64,000 bases of DNA from Culex pipiens pallens (GCF_016801865.2 NC_068938.1:54470950-54534949); one strand, 5' to 3'; positions 1 through 10,445 are shown, counted from the stretch's first letter. Made by a program: numbers and translations. The notes: generated by a model from the sequence alone, not told the origin.

Positions 1-1365
1 GCACTCTTAGCTCAACTGCAGGGGTCGTCCATGCAAAAAAACGACGTAACAACATTTTTCCCCAACCCATTACCCACTTAGCCCAACCCAAAAGTCCAAT
101 TTGAAACATTCTTCAAGTCGTTGTGCACTCTTAGCTCAACTGCAGGGGTCGTCCATGCAAAAAAAACGACGTAACAACATTTTTCCCCAACCCATTACCC
201 ACTTAGCCCAACCCAAAAGTCAAATTTAATATTCTTCAAGTCGTTGTGCACTCTTAGCTCAACTGCAGGGGTCGTCCATGCAAAAAAAAACGACGTAACA
301 ACATTTTTCCCCAACCCATTACCCACTTAGCCCAACCTAAAAGTCAATTTTAAACATTCTTCAAGTCGTTGTGCACTCTTAGCACAACTGCAGGGGTCGT
401 CCATGCAAAAAAAAACGACGTAACAACATTTTTCCCCAACCCATTACCCACTTAGCCCAACCCAAAAGTCAAATTTAATATTCTTCAAGTCGTTGTGCAC
501 TCTTAGCTCAACTGCAGGGGTCGTCCATGCAAAAAAAACGACGTAACAACATTTTTCCCCAACCCATTACCCACTTAGCCCAACCCAAAAGTCCAATTTG
601 AAACATTCTTCAAGTCGTTGTGCACTCTTAGCTCAACTGCAGGGGTCGTCCATGCAAAAAAAAACGACGTAACAACATTTTTCCCCAACCCATTATCCAC
701 TTAGCCCAACCTAAAAGTCAAATTTAATATTCTTCAAGTCGTTGTGCACTCTTAGCTCAACTGCAGGGGTCGTCCATGCAAAAAAAAAACGACGTAACAA
801 CATTTTTCCCCAACCCATTACCCACTTAGCTCAACCCAAAAGTCCAATTTGAAACATTCTTCAAGTCGTTGTGCACTCCTAGCACAACTGCAGGGGTCGT
901 CCATGCAAAAAAAACGACGTAACAACATTTTTCCCCAACCCATTACCCACTTAGCCCAACCCAAAAGTCAAATTTAATATTCTTCAAGTCGTTGTGCACT
1001 CTTAGCTCAACTACAGGGGTCGTCCATGCAAAAAAAACGACGTAACAACATTTTTCCCCAACCCATTACCCACTTAGCCCAACCCAAAAGTCCAATTTGA
1101 AACATTCTTCAAGTCGTTTTTCCCCAACCCATTACTCACTTAGCCCAACCTAAAAGTCAATTTTAAACATTCTTCAAGTCGTTGTGCACTCTTAGCTCAA
1201 CTGCAGGGGTCGTCCATGCAAAAAAAAACGACGTAACAACATTTTTCCCCAACCCATTATCCACTTAGCCCAACCTAAAAGTCAAATTTTACCATTCTTC
1301 AAGTCGTTGTGCACTCTTAGCTCAACTGCAGGGGTCGTCCATGCAAAAAACTACGTAACAACATC
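1..1365. repeat. Satellite array, ~124-bp unit, about 12 copies
   Basis: Units start near 1, 124, 248, 373, 497, 622, 746, 873, 996, 1119 (internally deleted), 1186 and 1311, and the array runs off the left edge. Each unit holds the words gcactcttagctcaactgca, ggggtcgtccatgc, an A-run of 6-9, cgacgtaacaac and tcaagtcgtt. Spacing changes mainly with the A-run length. Two unit types, recognised by gtccaatttgaaac versus gtcaaatttaatattc, mostly alternate, giving a ~249-bp higher-order period. No ORF is expected. Confidence 0.95.
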
Positions 1366-2215
1366 TTTCATAGTTGATGTGCACACTTGGCACAACTGTA
1401 TGGGTCGTCCATACTTAAAAATATTACGTATTTAATTTGTTTGAGGCACATTTGTTCTATTCAATACATTCATCGATTCCATTGCATGAGACACACTTGT
1501 TCCAACTGCAATTCACCATAAATCTAAATAACGGTTTGTGCCTTGGATACCATTCGTTTTTGAAAGGTCGTATGATATAATTGAAATAAAATAAACAAGC
1601 TAAAAGTTTTTACAACATCATTTTCTTATGTTTTTAGGAATACATCAACCTAGTATTCGTCATAGTTGATGTATTATGGATGGTTTTACAATTATATTCA
1701 TAAAAAAATATAATTTCACTTATTTTTTTATACAAAAATTTTGATTTAAATGCTAATTTTTCCAAAAGGTTAATTTTCCTACCAAATTCAAACTAAAATC
1801 AGTGTTTGAAAAAAGTTTTGATATAAAATGTTTTTCTTACGCTTAAATTAACCAACTCGTGAAAAAATTACATTGAAACAACTAATGTGAACTATTTTAA
1901 CAATAAAATTACTTTGCACGCTTTTGTACCAAAGCCCTGTGCACGTTTGTGCTAACTCATACAAATTACCTCCCAAAACACACTTGTGCCAATTGCTAGC
2001 ATGATTTTTTTTCTTATTTTCTCAGCTAAAATTTTTCTAGCATTTCAAAAGTTTTTATATTTCACAATGTCTTTAAGTAATGTCAGGTGCATACTTTAAA
2101 ATTGTTAGAACAATTGTTTGTCGAATAGTTTTCCAGAAACAGTAATTCAAAGTTTAAAAATCGATTTTCTCGCAACTACCAAAATGTCAGTTAGTATAAG
2201 AGAGCACACCGCTAT
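1366..2215. mobile_element. Degraded TIR transposon remnant hosting the satellite
   Basis: A degenerate satellite monomer at 1378-1412 (gtgcacacttggcacaactg, then gggtcgtccat) passes into AT-rich DNA with scattered acacttgt-type words (1485, 1945, 1979). The right end at about 2147-2213 (aaaaatcgattttctcgc, then agagagcacacc) matches the right end of the better-preserved element at 12554-13196. I infer a second, damaged copy of that family. Its left end lies outside the window or has been replaced by the satellite. Confidence 0.6.
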
Positions 2216-4220
2216 CGATATGAAATTGTCAAAAGGTAAAATTATCAAACATATGACTTTTAGTTAACGCTTCAACGTGTGCGTTTTTTGAACACAAATT
2301 TCGCCATCACGTGATGTCAAGTGTACGGGCAAAAGCTGCTCACAATTTTCCAGGCTCGAGATATCCCGTAACCGGTGTGCGCGCCGCCAGGCAGTATACC
2401 TTGAACCTGCTCTTCAAGATCCCGTTCGTGACGATCAATGGCGATGTGCGTGATATGCCCTCTCCCGGGTTTGATAAAGTCCCTGAAACGCTGGAGATTG
2501 GCCCACGACCAACAAAGAACCGCGGGCCGTCATCTTCATCAAAAGTGCGATCTCTCCTGATCACCTGAAGACCCGAACCAAGAAAAAAAGCTGAAACTAA
2601 AAGGTGAAGTTTAGGCAAGGTAAGCAACACTTCATCGAGTCATGACCGGCGACGACGGCGGCGGCGGCGTCGGGTCGCCCAACAATAACGATTGCCTAAC
2701 TAAGATTAATGTTGTGCCGAAGGTTGATGATTAGCACCGGGCTAAATTAGAGGACCTTGTGTTTACTTTTACCAGGCGCGTGTGTGCTCGCACAGGTGAT
2801 AAATAGCCAATTTCCAAGTGTTGTTTGGTCGATTAATGGACGTCTTGTGGCCTCCCAAAGAACTGTGGCTGTTGAGAGTGACGCGTGAACTTTGAACCGT
2901 CACAGTTTTTTTGACAGTGTTTGATGCGGTGATAGCTTTTAATACATTTCAATTAATAGAAAATTTATCAAATTACTAAAAATTTAAAGCCTCAGCAATC
3001 CTCACACAGCATGTATCAATGAACATTAACCTTAGCTTTTCACATTGTTAAAGGTCATAGCGGATCACCAGCGTCAATAACCCTTTCTCATCACACTACC
3101 TCAAACTGCCAACTAAGCCCACATATTTCACGTGTGAAATTGTCGGCTGCCGGTGCCCCATTTTCAAACCTTCGCCTGTCAATTGACACACTTGACAGCT
3201 GCGTCGTCGTCATCTTTGGGAATCTGGCCTCCGATGATCTTCCCGAGAGTTCCTCGAATCGCTCGACAATCCTTACCATGCCTCAGAAAGGCCTGCGTGT
3301 GTGTGATTTGGGTTTGGGTCAGCTTCATCTTCGTCATCTTTCCCTCTGAAGTCGGGATCTGACACCGTGATATCTCCCCATTGGGATGCTGCTTCTGGCG
3401 CTGGATAGATCATCTTGAAAGATAATAGCTCCCAAAAGTTTGATGTCTCTTGTAAATCATGTCGTTTATTTAAATTTGTTCGTCTAAATTCGAGCACAAC
3501 CGGCTGTCACGGGTGATTTATTCGAGGGAAGTTGTTTTTCTGGTTTGTGGACCCGGTGTTTGGCCGGTGTCCGTAAACCTCCTGAAGCCCAAAAACGGCG
3601 CACACTCCGCGCGTCAAGACACCACCGAATTGTGGCCACCGTTTTTGGGGGCGCCCCTGCGCCCCCCTGCTTTAAACCCCACTCCCCTAGAAATTCACTC
3701 CCAAATCGCACGATGATATTAGTGATGTTCTGATCTGCTCTCGCAAACGAACGGCTGCCGATGAGAACGCATGTGCCGTCGATGAGCTGCGCCTTTGTAC
3801 ACACAAAGTCGATCACACTCTCTCTCTCTCCTCGTACAAAGCTTGGAGCGGGTCTCCGCGGCTCCTCCAAACGAACGGGCATGTCCAATTGTCATGTTCG
3901 GTAGCAGTCTTAATTAGGATCGACAGCGGAGGCTAAAAATGCGACACAAACGAGTGACGAGTGAGTTGATGCGGGGAGGGATGCAGTGGGGGTGGGAAGA
4001 AGTGGAGGGGGAAAGATGGAGTCATGGTGGTGGGTAAAGAATTTGGCGTTCATTTTTGGACTTTTGGCTTTGGATTGAACCAGATCATGCAGGCAGGAAA
4101 AAGGGAAGCGAAAAGACAACTATTTTTGATCAGTTCATTACAATCAATGGAGACGCAGGGTGGATATGGTTTTTATAGAAACTTTAGTTTCACCAGTGTA
4201 AATTCTTTCACTTCTTTCTA
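2216..4220. other. Unique GC-richer island, no gene recognised
   Basis: GC-richer than its surroundings, with a short GCC/GGC run at about 2649-2672 and (ct)n at 3818-3831. Open frames of 60-134 codons exist on both strands, but none resembles a known protein and no splice-site pair defines an exon. It could be a conserved non-coding or regulatory island. Confidence 0.4.
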
Positions 4221-4224
4221 GAAA

Positions 4225-5215
4225 TATGATTTTTGTAATGTTTTTATAAGCAATCTTTTAAATTCTGAGCAATTCTTTGAGATTTCGGTCATTCGATTTT
4301 TTTCGATTTTTTTAATCCGACTGAAACATTTTTGGTGCCTTCGGTATGCCCAAAGAAGCCATTTTGCATCATTAGTTCGTTCATATAATATTCCATACAA
4401 AGTTTGCAGCTGTCCATACCAAAATGATATGTGAAAATTCAAAAATCTGTATCTTTTGAAGGAATTTTTTGATCGATTTGGTGTCTTCGGCAAAGTTGTA
4501 GGTATGGATATGGACTACACTGAAAAAAATGATACACGGTAAAAAAATTGGTGATTTTTAATTTCACTTTTTGTCACTAAAACTTGATTTTCAAAAAAAA
4601 AACACTATTTTTTTTTGTTTTCTGATATGTTTTAGAGGACATCAAATGCCAACTTTTCAGAAATTTCCAGAATGGGCAAAACATCTTTGACCGAGTTATG
4701 ATTTTTTAAATAAATACAATTTTTTTCAAAAAATCGAAATATTGGTCACAAAAATGTGTCTTCCAGAAAACCGTTTTTTATTTTTATTTTTGAAATATCC
4801 ATATGATTTATGGGATTCAAAAAGAGATCTTTTCAGCCATGATGAAGGTGCAAAATTTGGTTTCAGAGACAGGATTTCTTGAAAAAAATAAATTTTTTTT
4901 AAATCCCGAAAAGCTTGTGAGGCTTTATCTCAGAAAATAGTTTACGAAGTTTCAGGATGAAATGTCTAGTAAATTTTCTCAGCTGTTCAAAACTATTTAC
5001 TTGAGGAGTGGCTCACCTTCATAAAGTAATTTTTTAAAACAAAAAATGTTAAAATTTTCGAATATTTAAAGTGATCGTAACTTTAACTTTTCACCTAATT
5101 TTCGATATTTTTAAAAAACTTTTTTTTAATTCATGTCCTTAGAACCAGATCAAGAATAAATGTATTTTCAACTAAACAAAATTATAAATTAAAAATACGT
5201 ATTATGGGAATTCAA
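4225..5215. repeat. Old dispersed repeat (cggcaaagttgtagg family)
   Basis: Contains ttggtgtcttcggcaaagtt at about 4479 followed by AT-rich blocks. The same word recurs at 26630-26660 (plus), in altered form near 16930, and inverted near 48430-48470. Many separate copies in one window mark an old high-copy element. No ends or target duplications were found. Confidence 0.6.
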
Positions 5216-5854
5216 TCTTTGTGAAAAAGGCCAATCAATATTTATTTTTAGAGTGTAACAGACAAACTTGACAAAACATCAAATCGATCAGAAAATCCCA
5301 TCTCAAAATACAGATTTTCATTTGTTCACGTACCCATTTTTGACCTGCCTTCGAAATTGTATGGAAAATGTGCAAATTTTCTACATAAAGTGTATGGACA
5401 AATAAAAAAAATAAAATTGCGATACAATTAGCGAAAATCAAGAGAACTACTCTCTTGTAAATTCTTTTAAATTTGGTCAAGAACAGATAGAATCCTTAAT
5501 TACTAACCAATGTTTTACTCCGATGATTTTACTAATTGTGAAAATTATGACAATTTCAAACAGTTTTCGAAACAGCTTCGAGTTCAAGCATCATTTGTTT
5601 AGTCTTGGTCTTAGTCATTGTAGCGACAGAATTTTGAATTAAGCCCTTTTTAAAGAATCATATTTCGCTTTTAATTCATGTTTGAGAGAATATACATTTC
5701 CAGCAAATAGGGGAAATGTACCCATTTTCAAAACACTAAGCTTTACTATCAATTCTCATTACTTTTGCAGTTTTCCGTTTCAGTTTTTCATTTTCAGAGT
5801 ACAAGTGTTGATTGGTCAATAATAGAATTTCGATGAAAAAGGGTATATTTCCCA
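5216..5854. other. AT-rich DNA, nothing recognised
   Basis: No ORF with protein-like composition, no repeat unit and no splice pair recognised. Confidence 0.5.
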
Positions 5855-5921
5855 TACACGGAAAAAATCAATTCCCAAAATCATGAACAAGCAACTTTGG
5901 AAACTGATTTTTCTCCATGTA
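5855..5921. mobile_element. 67-bp hairpin MITE
   Basis: Left end tacacggaaaaaatcaattc and right end tgatttttctccatgta are imperfect inverted repeats around cccaaaatcatgaacaagc. The same terminal and internal words occur in the 151-bp MITE at 31543-31693, so this is a short internally deleted member of that family. Confidence 0.7.
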
Positions 5922-5971
5922 GGATTTTTCTACGATATAATTTTATCATTTTTTGTATTTTTTTTCTGAAA

Positions 5972-6065
5972 GTTTGTAGGGGACCATCCATAAACACTTT
6001 TTTTAAATCTCAGACACCCCCCCCCCCTCCACCCCCCTCGTGTACAATTTCCATACAAAACAAAT
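5972..6065 (+). repeat. Dispersed C-tract repeat fragment
   Basis: ggggaccatccataaacac, then a C-rich tract (6016-6038) and gtacaatttccatacaaaa. I believe this arrangement is a common dispersed repeat in mosquito genomes. No ends are visible. Confidence 0.4.
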
Positions 6066-6191
6066 CTTTTTGGGAATGCAGTTATTGTATATTTTTGTAA
6101 GGATTCATTGAGTATCAATTTTTAATAATAAAACATCGCTGCGTTTTAATAAAACCTTAGAAAAGTGGTCTCTTGAAAGATGAGTAAATCA

Positions 6192-6266
6192 AGAGTTTTT
6201 TTTTTTTTCAAAGGTCCTCTTACTATTGTGTTTCATATGTTTATAAGACCTTTAAAAAAAAACTCT
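6192..6266. mobile_element. 75-bp hairpin repeat
   Basis: agagtttt and a T-run, then aaaggtc, pair with gacctttaaaaaaa and aactct across a loop containing gtgtttcatatg. A close relative lies at about 29848-29915 and a half copy near 44412-44455. Confidence 0.65.
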
Positions 6267-6444
6267 AGAAATGTTCTGTACGTTTAAATAAACGAATTGA
6301 AACAATGTTGTTCATTTCTTGCTTCATTTTATGCCATGTATTTCATATTGAGTTGAAAAATTGCTTTCGAATTTTGGAAAAATATTACAAAAATGTGAAA
6401 CTTAAATGATTTGATTTTCTTGATGAATCAATTTGTTTAACAAT

Positions 6445-6467
6445 ATTAATAAACGTTAAATTTTTGA
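6445..6467. repeat. Left 23-bp target-site duplication of retroposon A
   Basis: Identical to 9193-9215 (both run attaataaacg...tttttga). It marks the insertion boundary and the exact 5' end of the element at 6468. Confidence 0.95.
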
Positions 6468-6500
6468 GAGTTCGTTTCGCGGTGCCTGTCCGTCGGGACG
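6468..6500 (+). promoter_or_regulatory. Initiator plus DPE core promoter in monomer 1 of copy A
   Basis: The element begins G-AGTTCG, while internal monomer junctions read CCAGTTCG, an initiator-like CAGT. Taking the A at 6469 as +1, GGACG at 6496-6500 lies at +28 to +32 and fits the arthropod downstream promoter element RGWYV. No TATA box is apparent. The same spacing repeats in each unit and is kept in copies B and C, whose monomers otherwise differ. The extra 5' G is consistent with reverse-transcribed mRNA cap. Confidence 0.75.
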
Positions 6501-7790
6501 CATTTATTTTCGCGTTCCGTTTTTGTCGATCGTCGTCGGTGTGTATTTCGGGTGAGTTCGTGCGTGTGTGTGTGTGAAGGTGCGGCTAGCTCTGGTTGTC
6601 ACGATGACAGCAGTGCTGAGCCAGTTCGTTTCGCGATGCCTGTCCATCGGGACGCATTTATTTTCGCGTTCCGTTTTCGTCGATCGTCGTCGGTGTGTAT
6701 TTCGGGTGAGTTCGTGCGTGTGTGTGTGTGTGTGTGAAGGTGCGGCTAGCTCTGGTTGTCACGATGACAGCAGAGCAGAGCCAGTTCGTTTCGCGGTGCC
6801 TGTCCGTCGGGACGCATTTATTTTCGCGTTCCGTTTTCGTCGATCGTCGTCGGTGTGTATTTCGGGTGAGTTCGTGCGTGTGTGTGTGAAGGTGCGGCTA
6901 GCTCTGGTTGTCACGATGACAGCAGAGCTGAGCCAGTTCGTTTCGCGGTGCCTGTCCGTCGGGACGCATTTATTTTCGCGTTCCGTTTTTGTCGATCGTC
7001 GTCGGTGTGTATTTCGGGTGAGTTCGTGCGTGTGTGTGTGTGAAGGTGCGGCTAGCTCTGGTTGTCACGATGACAGCAGTGCTGAGCCAGTTCGTTTCGC
7101 GATGCCTGTCCATCGGGACGCATTTATTTTCGCGTTCCGTTTTCGTCGATCGTCGTCGGTGTGTATTTCGGGTGAGTTCGTGCGTGTGTGTGTGTGTGAA
7201 GGTGCGGCTAGCTCTGGTTGTCACGATGACAGCAGAGCAGAGCCAGTTCGTTTCGCGGTGCCTGTCCGTCGGGACGCATTTATTTTCGCGTTCCGTTTTC
7301 GTCGATCGTCGTCGGTGTGTATTTCGGGTGAGTTCGTGCGTGTGTGTGTGAAGGTGCGGCTAGCTCTGGTTGTCACGATGACAGCAGAGCTGAGCCAGTT
7401 CGTTTCGCGGTGCCTGTCCGTCGGGACGCATTTATTTTCGCGTTCCGTTTTTGTCGATCGTCGTCGGTGTGTATTTCGGGTGAGTTCGTGCGTGTGTGTG
7501 TGTGTGAAGGTGCGGCTAGCTCTGGTTGTCACGATGACAGCAGAGCTGAGCCAGTTCGTTTCGCGGTGCCTGTCCGTCGGGACGCATTTTTTTCGCGTTC
7601 CGTTTTCGTCGTTCGTCGTCGGTGTGTATTTCGGGTGAGTTCGTGCGTGTGTGTGTGAAGGTGCGGCTAGCTCTGGTTGTCATGATGACAGCAGAGCTGA
7701 GCCAGTTCGTTTCGAGGTGCCTGTCCGTCGGGACGCATTTTTTTCGCGTTCCGTTTTCGTCCATCGTCGTCGGTGTGTTTTTCTCGTTAG
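6468..7790 (+). repeat. 5' monomer array of copy A, nine units
   Basis: The word g(g/a)tgcctgtcc recurs at 6481, 6635, 6795, 6947, 7101, 7257, 7409, 7565 and 7716, a period of 151-160 bp. Length differences come from a (gt)n tract in each unit. Units 2 and 5 share gatgcctgtccatcgg, and units 1, 4 and 7 share cgtttttgtcg, so a three-unit block (~464 bp) has itself been duplicated. The last two units carry a shortened cgcattttttt. Confidence 0.9.
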
Positions 7791-8048
7791 TCATGTATTT
7801 GATACACATCATAGTCGGATTTCTTTGTTCTATGATTTGCAATTGTTTCACGGGAAGATTCTTTTTAAATTGCGTCAGCAAAATATAAATTATCATTCAA
7901 TTCGACCATTCGTTTCCCGCGAATCACGGCGACAAATATTGTTTCAACGAGTTTGTTCAAGTCCTTCAGATAACATCATAACTCTTCAGTCATTAATTGG
8001 TCGCTCATCTTATAATAATTTAATAGTATAAATAGTCTCAGGGCAACT

Positions 8049-8059
8049 CTACGTAAATA
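8049..8059. repeat. 11-bp target duplication of the Penelope-like foldback (left)
   Basis: ctacgtaaata, repeated at 8552-8562 immediately after the insertion. Confidence 0.75.
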
Positions 8060-8113
8060 CTGTGAATACAAAGAGACGAGTTGTTCCTTTTGATTCCGCT
8101 ATATATTTTAATA

Positions 8114-8168
8114 TCTTGACAGATACGTGTTTCGTCTACTACTTGCAGACTTCATCAGTGTTCTGTTC
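8114..8168 (-). ncRNA. Hammerhead ribozyme-like motif, minus strand (mutated stem III)
   Basis: Minus-strand reading of the left arm: CTGATGA (8152-8158), a stem II of gtct/agac, GAAA (8130-8133), then cacgtatc ending in the cleavage-type C at 8122. One stem III position is C opposite A, unlike the plus-strand copy, so activity is doubtful. Confidence 0.55.
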
Positions 8169-8410
8169 TCGACTGAAGGTTCATCGCTGGTGTATCCATA
8201 TTTGTGGTTACTGTAGGTACTACCTCCTCGTTCTTCTTTTGTGCCTGTATAGGTAACAGCTTAAACAGCCACGTTGAGCCGTTACCTGAATCCTTGTTGA
8301 GTAAACGTTTGTTGCCTGCCTTGAAGATTTCCACAAAAGAAGAACGAGGAGGTGGTACCTACAGTAGCTACAAATATGGATACACCAGCGATGAACCTTC
8401 AGTCGAGAAC

Positions 8411-8460
8411 AGAACACTGATGAAGTCTGCAAGTGGTAGACGAAATACGTGTCTGTCAGG
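8411..8460 (+). ncRNA. Hammerhead ribozyme-like motif, plus strand
   Basis: CTGATGA (8417-8423), stem II GTCT (8425-8428) with AGAC (8438-8441), and GAAA (8442-8445). Stem III is four potential pairs (A45-T52, T46-G51, A47-T50, C48-G49 in the 84xx numbering). The predicted cleavage site is after C8453. Stem I starts with A16-T54, C15-G55 and A14-T56. One extra A (8424) lies between the core and stem II. Stem III has almost no loop, as in Penelope hammerheads reported to work best as dimers. Activity is inferred only. Confidence 0.65.
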
Positions 8461-9192
8461 ATATTAAAATGTATAGCGGAATTAAAAGGAACAACTCGTC
8501 TCTTTGTATTCACAGTAATGCATTCTGCTAAAACGCTCAACCAAACCACAACTACGTAAATATGTTACGCTGAGTTTAATATTTCACCTTTTAATCACAC
8601 ATAATTTTGATTCTATCTTTCCACAGCCGGCTGTCTAAGATTGAATCATTTATGTTAAACTCAACACCAAATAACCGGGAACGGTCTCATCCGCATCATC
8701 CGATTGTTTGCCTTGAGAATACATAATACATCACCCTATTCAACAAAATTCATTGATTATTGGGCCACATCATCATCCTCTATGATGAATCCTGGCCATT
8801 ACCCTTCCCCACTAACAAAATCCCAAGTAGAAGTAGTTTTCCGGCACACGCGGGGGTGTGGATATCGTATAGAACCCACCCTTGGTAGCAGCCTGTGCTA
8901 ACTAACATTCCCGTCCCATTCCCTCGAGATCTACAAACTGACATGGCGGGCGCCGTTGGTGGCCAACGACTGTTTCCTATTCGCACCGGCTCTAGTTTTG
9001 ATGATCGTGATGTTTTATCTTTTCAGCGCATTCATGCATGCTGTTGATAAGGGAAACATCATTTGATCGTTGAAGCGTGTGACCAGTTGTGCTGATGGGA
9101 TATTACGGTCCTGTTCAGCAACGGAGAAGGACAACCATGGGTGGTCTCTCATGCTCATGCTCATGCTCATGCTCATGCTCATGCTCATGCTC

Positions 9193-9215
9193 ATTAATAA
9201 ACGTTAAATTTTTGA
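9193..9215. repeat. Right 23-bp target-site duplication of retroposon A
   Basis: Identical to 6445-6467. It follows the (CATGCT)n tail directly. Confidence 0.95.
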
Positions 9216-9640
9216 TTTTTTTTATTTTTCGAGCTAACAGAATATATTACATAATCTAATGTAGTGAGTTTTTTCGAAAACCTCCATTTTGATATATTCA
9301 TAAATATTGATAGCAATCTATGTTAACAAAATGTGAAAAAAGTTTTCGATTCAAACGAAACATGTGGAAGCATGAGGTTTGAGGTCCCCTGAAAATGCTC
9401 CTTTATAAACTAAAAATAATAACAGAAACTGCGCAGCATTGTTAAAACAAGTCATAATCAATCATAACTATTAAATTCATTTTTTGTATAAATAAAATAT
9501 ATAAAGTGTTACTAATTCGAATGTTTCCAAAAGTGTAATTTTGATTGCCTCATCCCTTCGTTTCTCAATGGAATTGAATAATATTAGAGTCTCTTCAGAG
9601 CGAATGATTTATTCGATCATAATTCATTCCACCTAGCGGT
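9216..9640. other. AT-rich DNA, nothing recognised
   Basis: No repeat unit, ORF or splice pair recognised. Confidence 0.5.
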
Positions 9641-10445
9641 AAAACTAGCACCGACACTTTCGAAAGAAGAAAAAACGTACACACTTTCTAACACAGTTCA
9701 CACGCCCCACAGCCCTTGCTGAAAGGTTTCGCGAAGGCCCAACGGAAATTCCCTATGAATGACCATTTCGCACCACCAGGCAGAAGCCACAGCAGCAGCA
9801 GCAAGTCACATTATCACCTGCAAAAAGGTTAACGATAGCAAGCAATTAACTGCGCGAAAGAGATGATCATCGCTGGACGCTGGCAACCATCTTCCCCGCC
9901 AAAGGGGGCAGGTTCAGGTGGGCAGTGGTCACGGGCCTGCAATTATGATTCAATTCAATGACTTTCCCGCCAACGAACGTCGAGTTTCGAAGGCCGGGAC
10001 CGGGTTCCTCTCCTCCCTCTTTTGGAAAGTTCTCGCCTCGCTCCAGCGATTTCACCGGGGGTCTCGAGCGGGCTGTCCCCCCCCTTTCGGATATCATGGC
10101 TGCCAGGCCCGGAGAGGTCTCCAAAGTTCTTCGCCGGCGTTGCATTGCGTTGCGTTGTTCGTTGTTCAGTGTATCAAAAGGCCGAGTTCAAGCGGTATAA
10201 AATCTGCATACAAATTGGTACACACTCACCTGGCTCAGCAGGGTCGACGAGGGTCGGTGGTAGAGAAGTGGAGAGCCACAGTGCTGCAGTGTGGTGACAG
10301 AGGACAGACAGGGTTTGCACTTGTGGGCCCCCGTAATGAGACCACGATGAGGGGCGGCAGTGGTGCCAGGTTTGCGATTCGTGAAGAACGACAAATTTGT
10401 GAAAATTTGGTTTTCTTCAACAATATCGGAAAAAGATGTTCTGAC
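9641..10445. other. Unique GC-rich island with a weak TATA-like site
   Basis: GC-rich, with cag repeats at about 9788-9803. It has open frames on both strands that are each other's shadows and match nothing I recognise. gcggtataaaatctgc at 10192-10207 is TATA-like, but no matching initiator or ORF was identified downstream. Possibly regulatory. Confidence 0.35.

Larger units (their letters stand above)
8060..8551. mobile_element. Penelope-like foldback (inverted pLTR pair) with hammerhead motifs
   Basis: Arms 8060-8243 and 8332-8516 are inverted repeats of about 184 bp with few mismatches, around an 88-bp spacer. A ~35-bp unpaired extension (8517-8551) follows the right arm. An 11-bp direct repeat (ctacgtaaata) flanks the whole. 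Each arm carries a hammerhead ribozyme core. Inverted pseudo-LTRs, a 30-40-bp tail and hammerhead motifs are known traits of Penelope-like retroelements. There is no reverse transcriptase here, so this is a terminal or non-autonomous form. It sits inside retroposon A and is younger than it. A retrozyme-like element is an alternative reading. Confidence 0.75.
6468..9192 (+). mobile_element. Promoter-monomer retroposon, copy A (full length)
   Basis: A complete element of 2725 bp between perfect 23-bp target duplications. In order it has: the 5' start GAGT; nine ~155-bp monomers (6468 to about 7790); a non-repetitive middle interrupted by a Penelope-like foldback (8060-8551); a 3' domain shared with copies B and C (tctttccacagccggctg at 8616, gatgaatcctgg at 8782, ctaacattcccg at 8902, cagcaacggag at 9117); and a (CATGCT)n tail at about 9150-9192. 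There is no credible protein. The long open frames over the array exist because a GC-rich unit is repeated. The target duplication and 3' microsatellite fit target-primed reverse transcription of an RNA by a non-LTR machinery supplied in trans. The partner is unknown. Confidence 0.85.

Noticed and set aside
1..1365. CRISPR-like array
   Set aside because: The whole ~124-bp unit is repeated, including what would be spacers, and the genome is eukaryotic. It is a satellite.
6568..7638. A 356-codon open frame over the copy A monomer array
   Set aside because: Open only because a GC-rich, stop-poor unit is repeated. The other strand is open too, and the translated product is a repeat of Cys/Val/Arg runs from (gt)n. 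Indels between units shift the frame relation.
10190..10210. TATA box for a host gene
   Set aside because: No initiator at the right distance and no coding sequence downstream. AT-rich genomes give many such sites.
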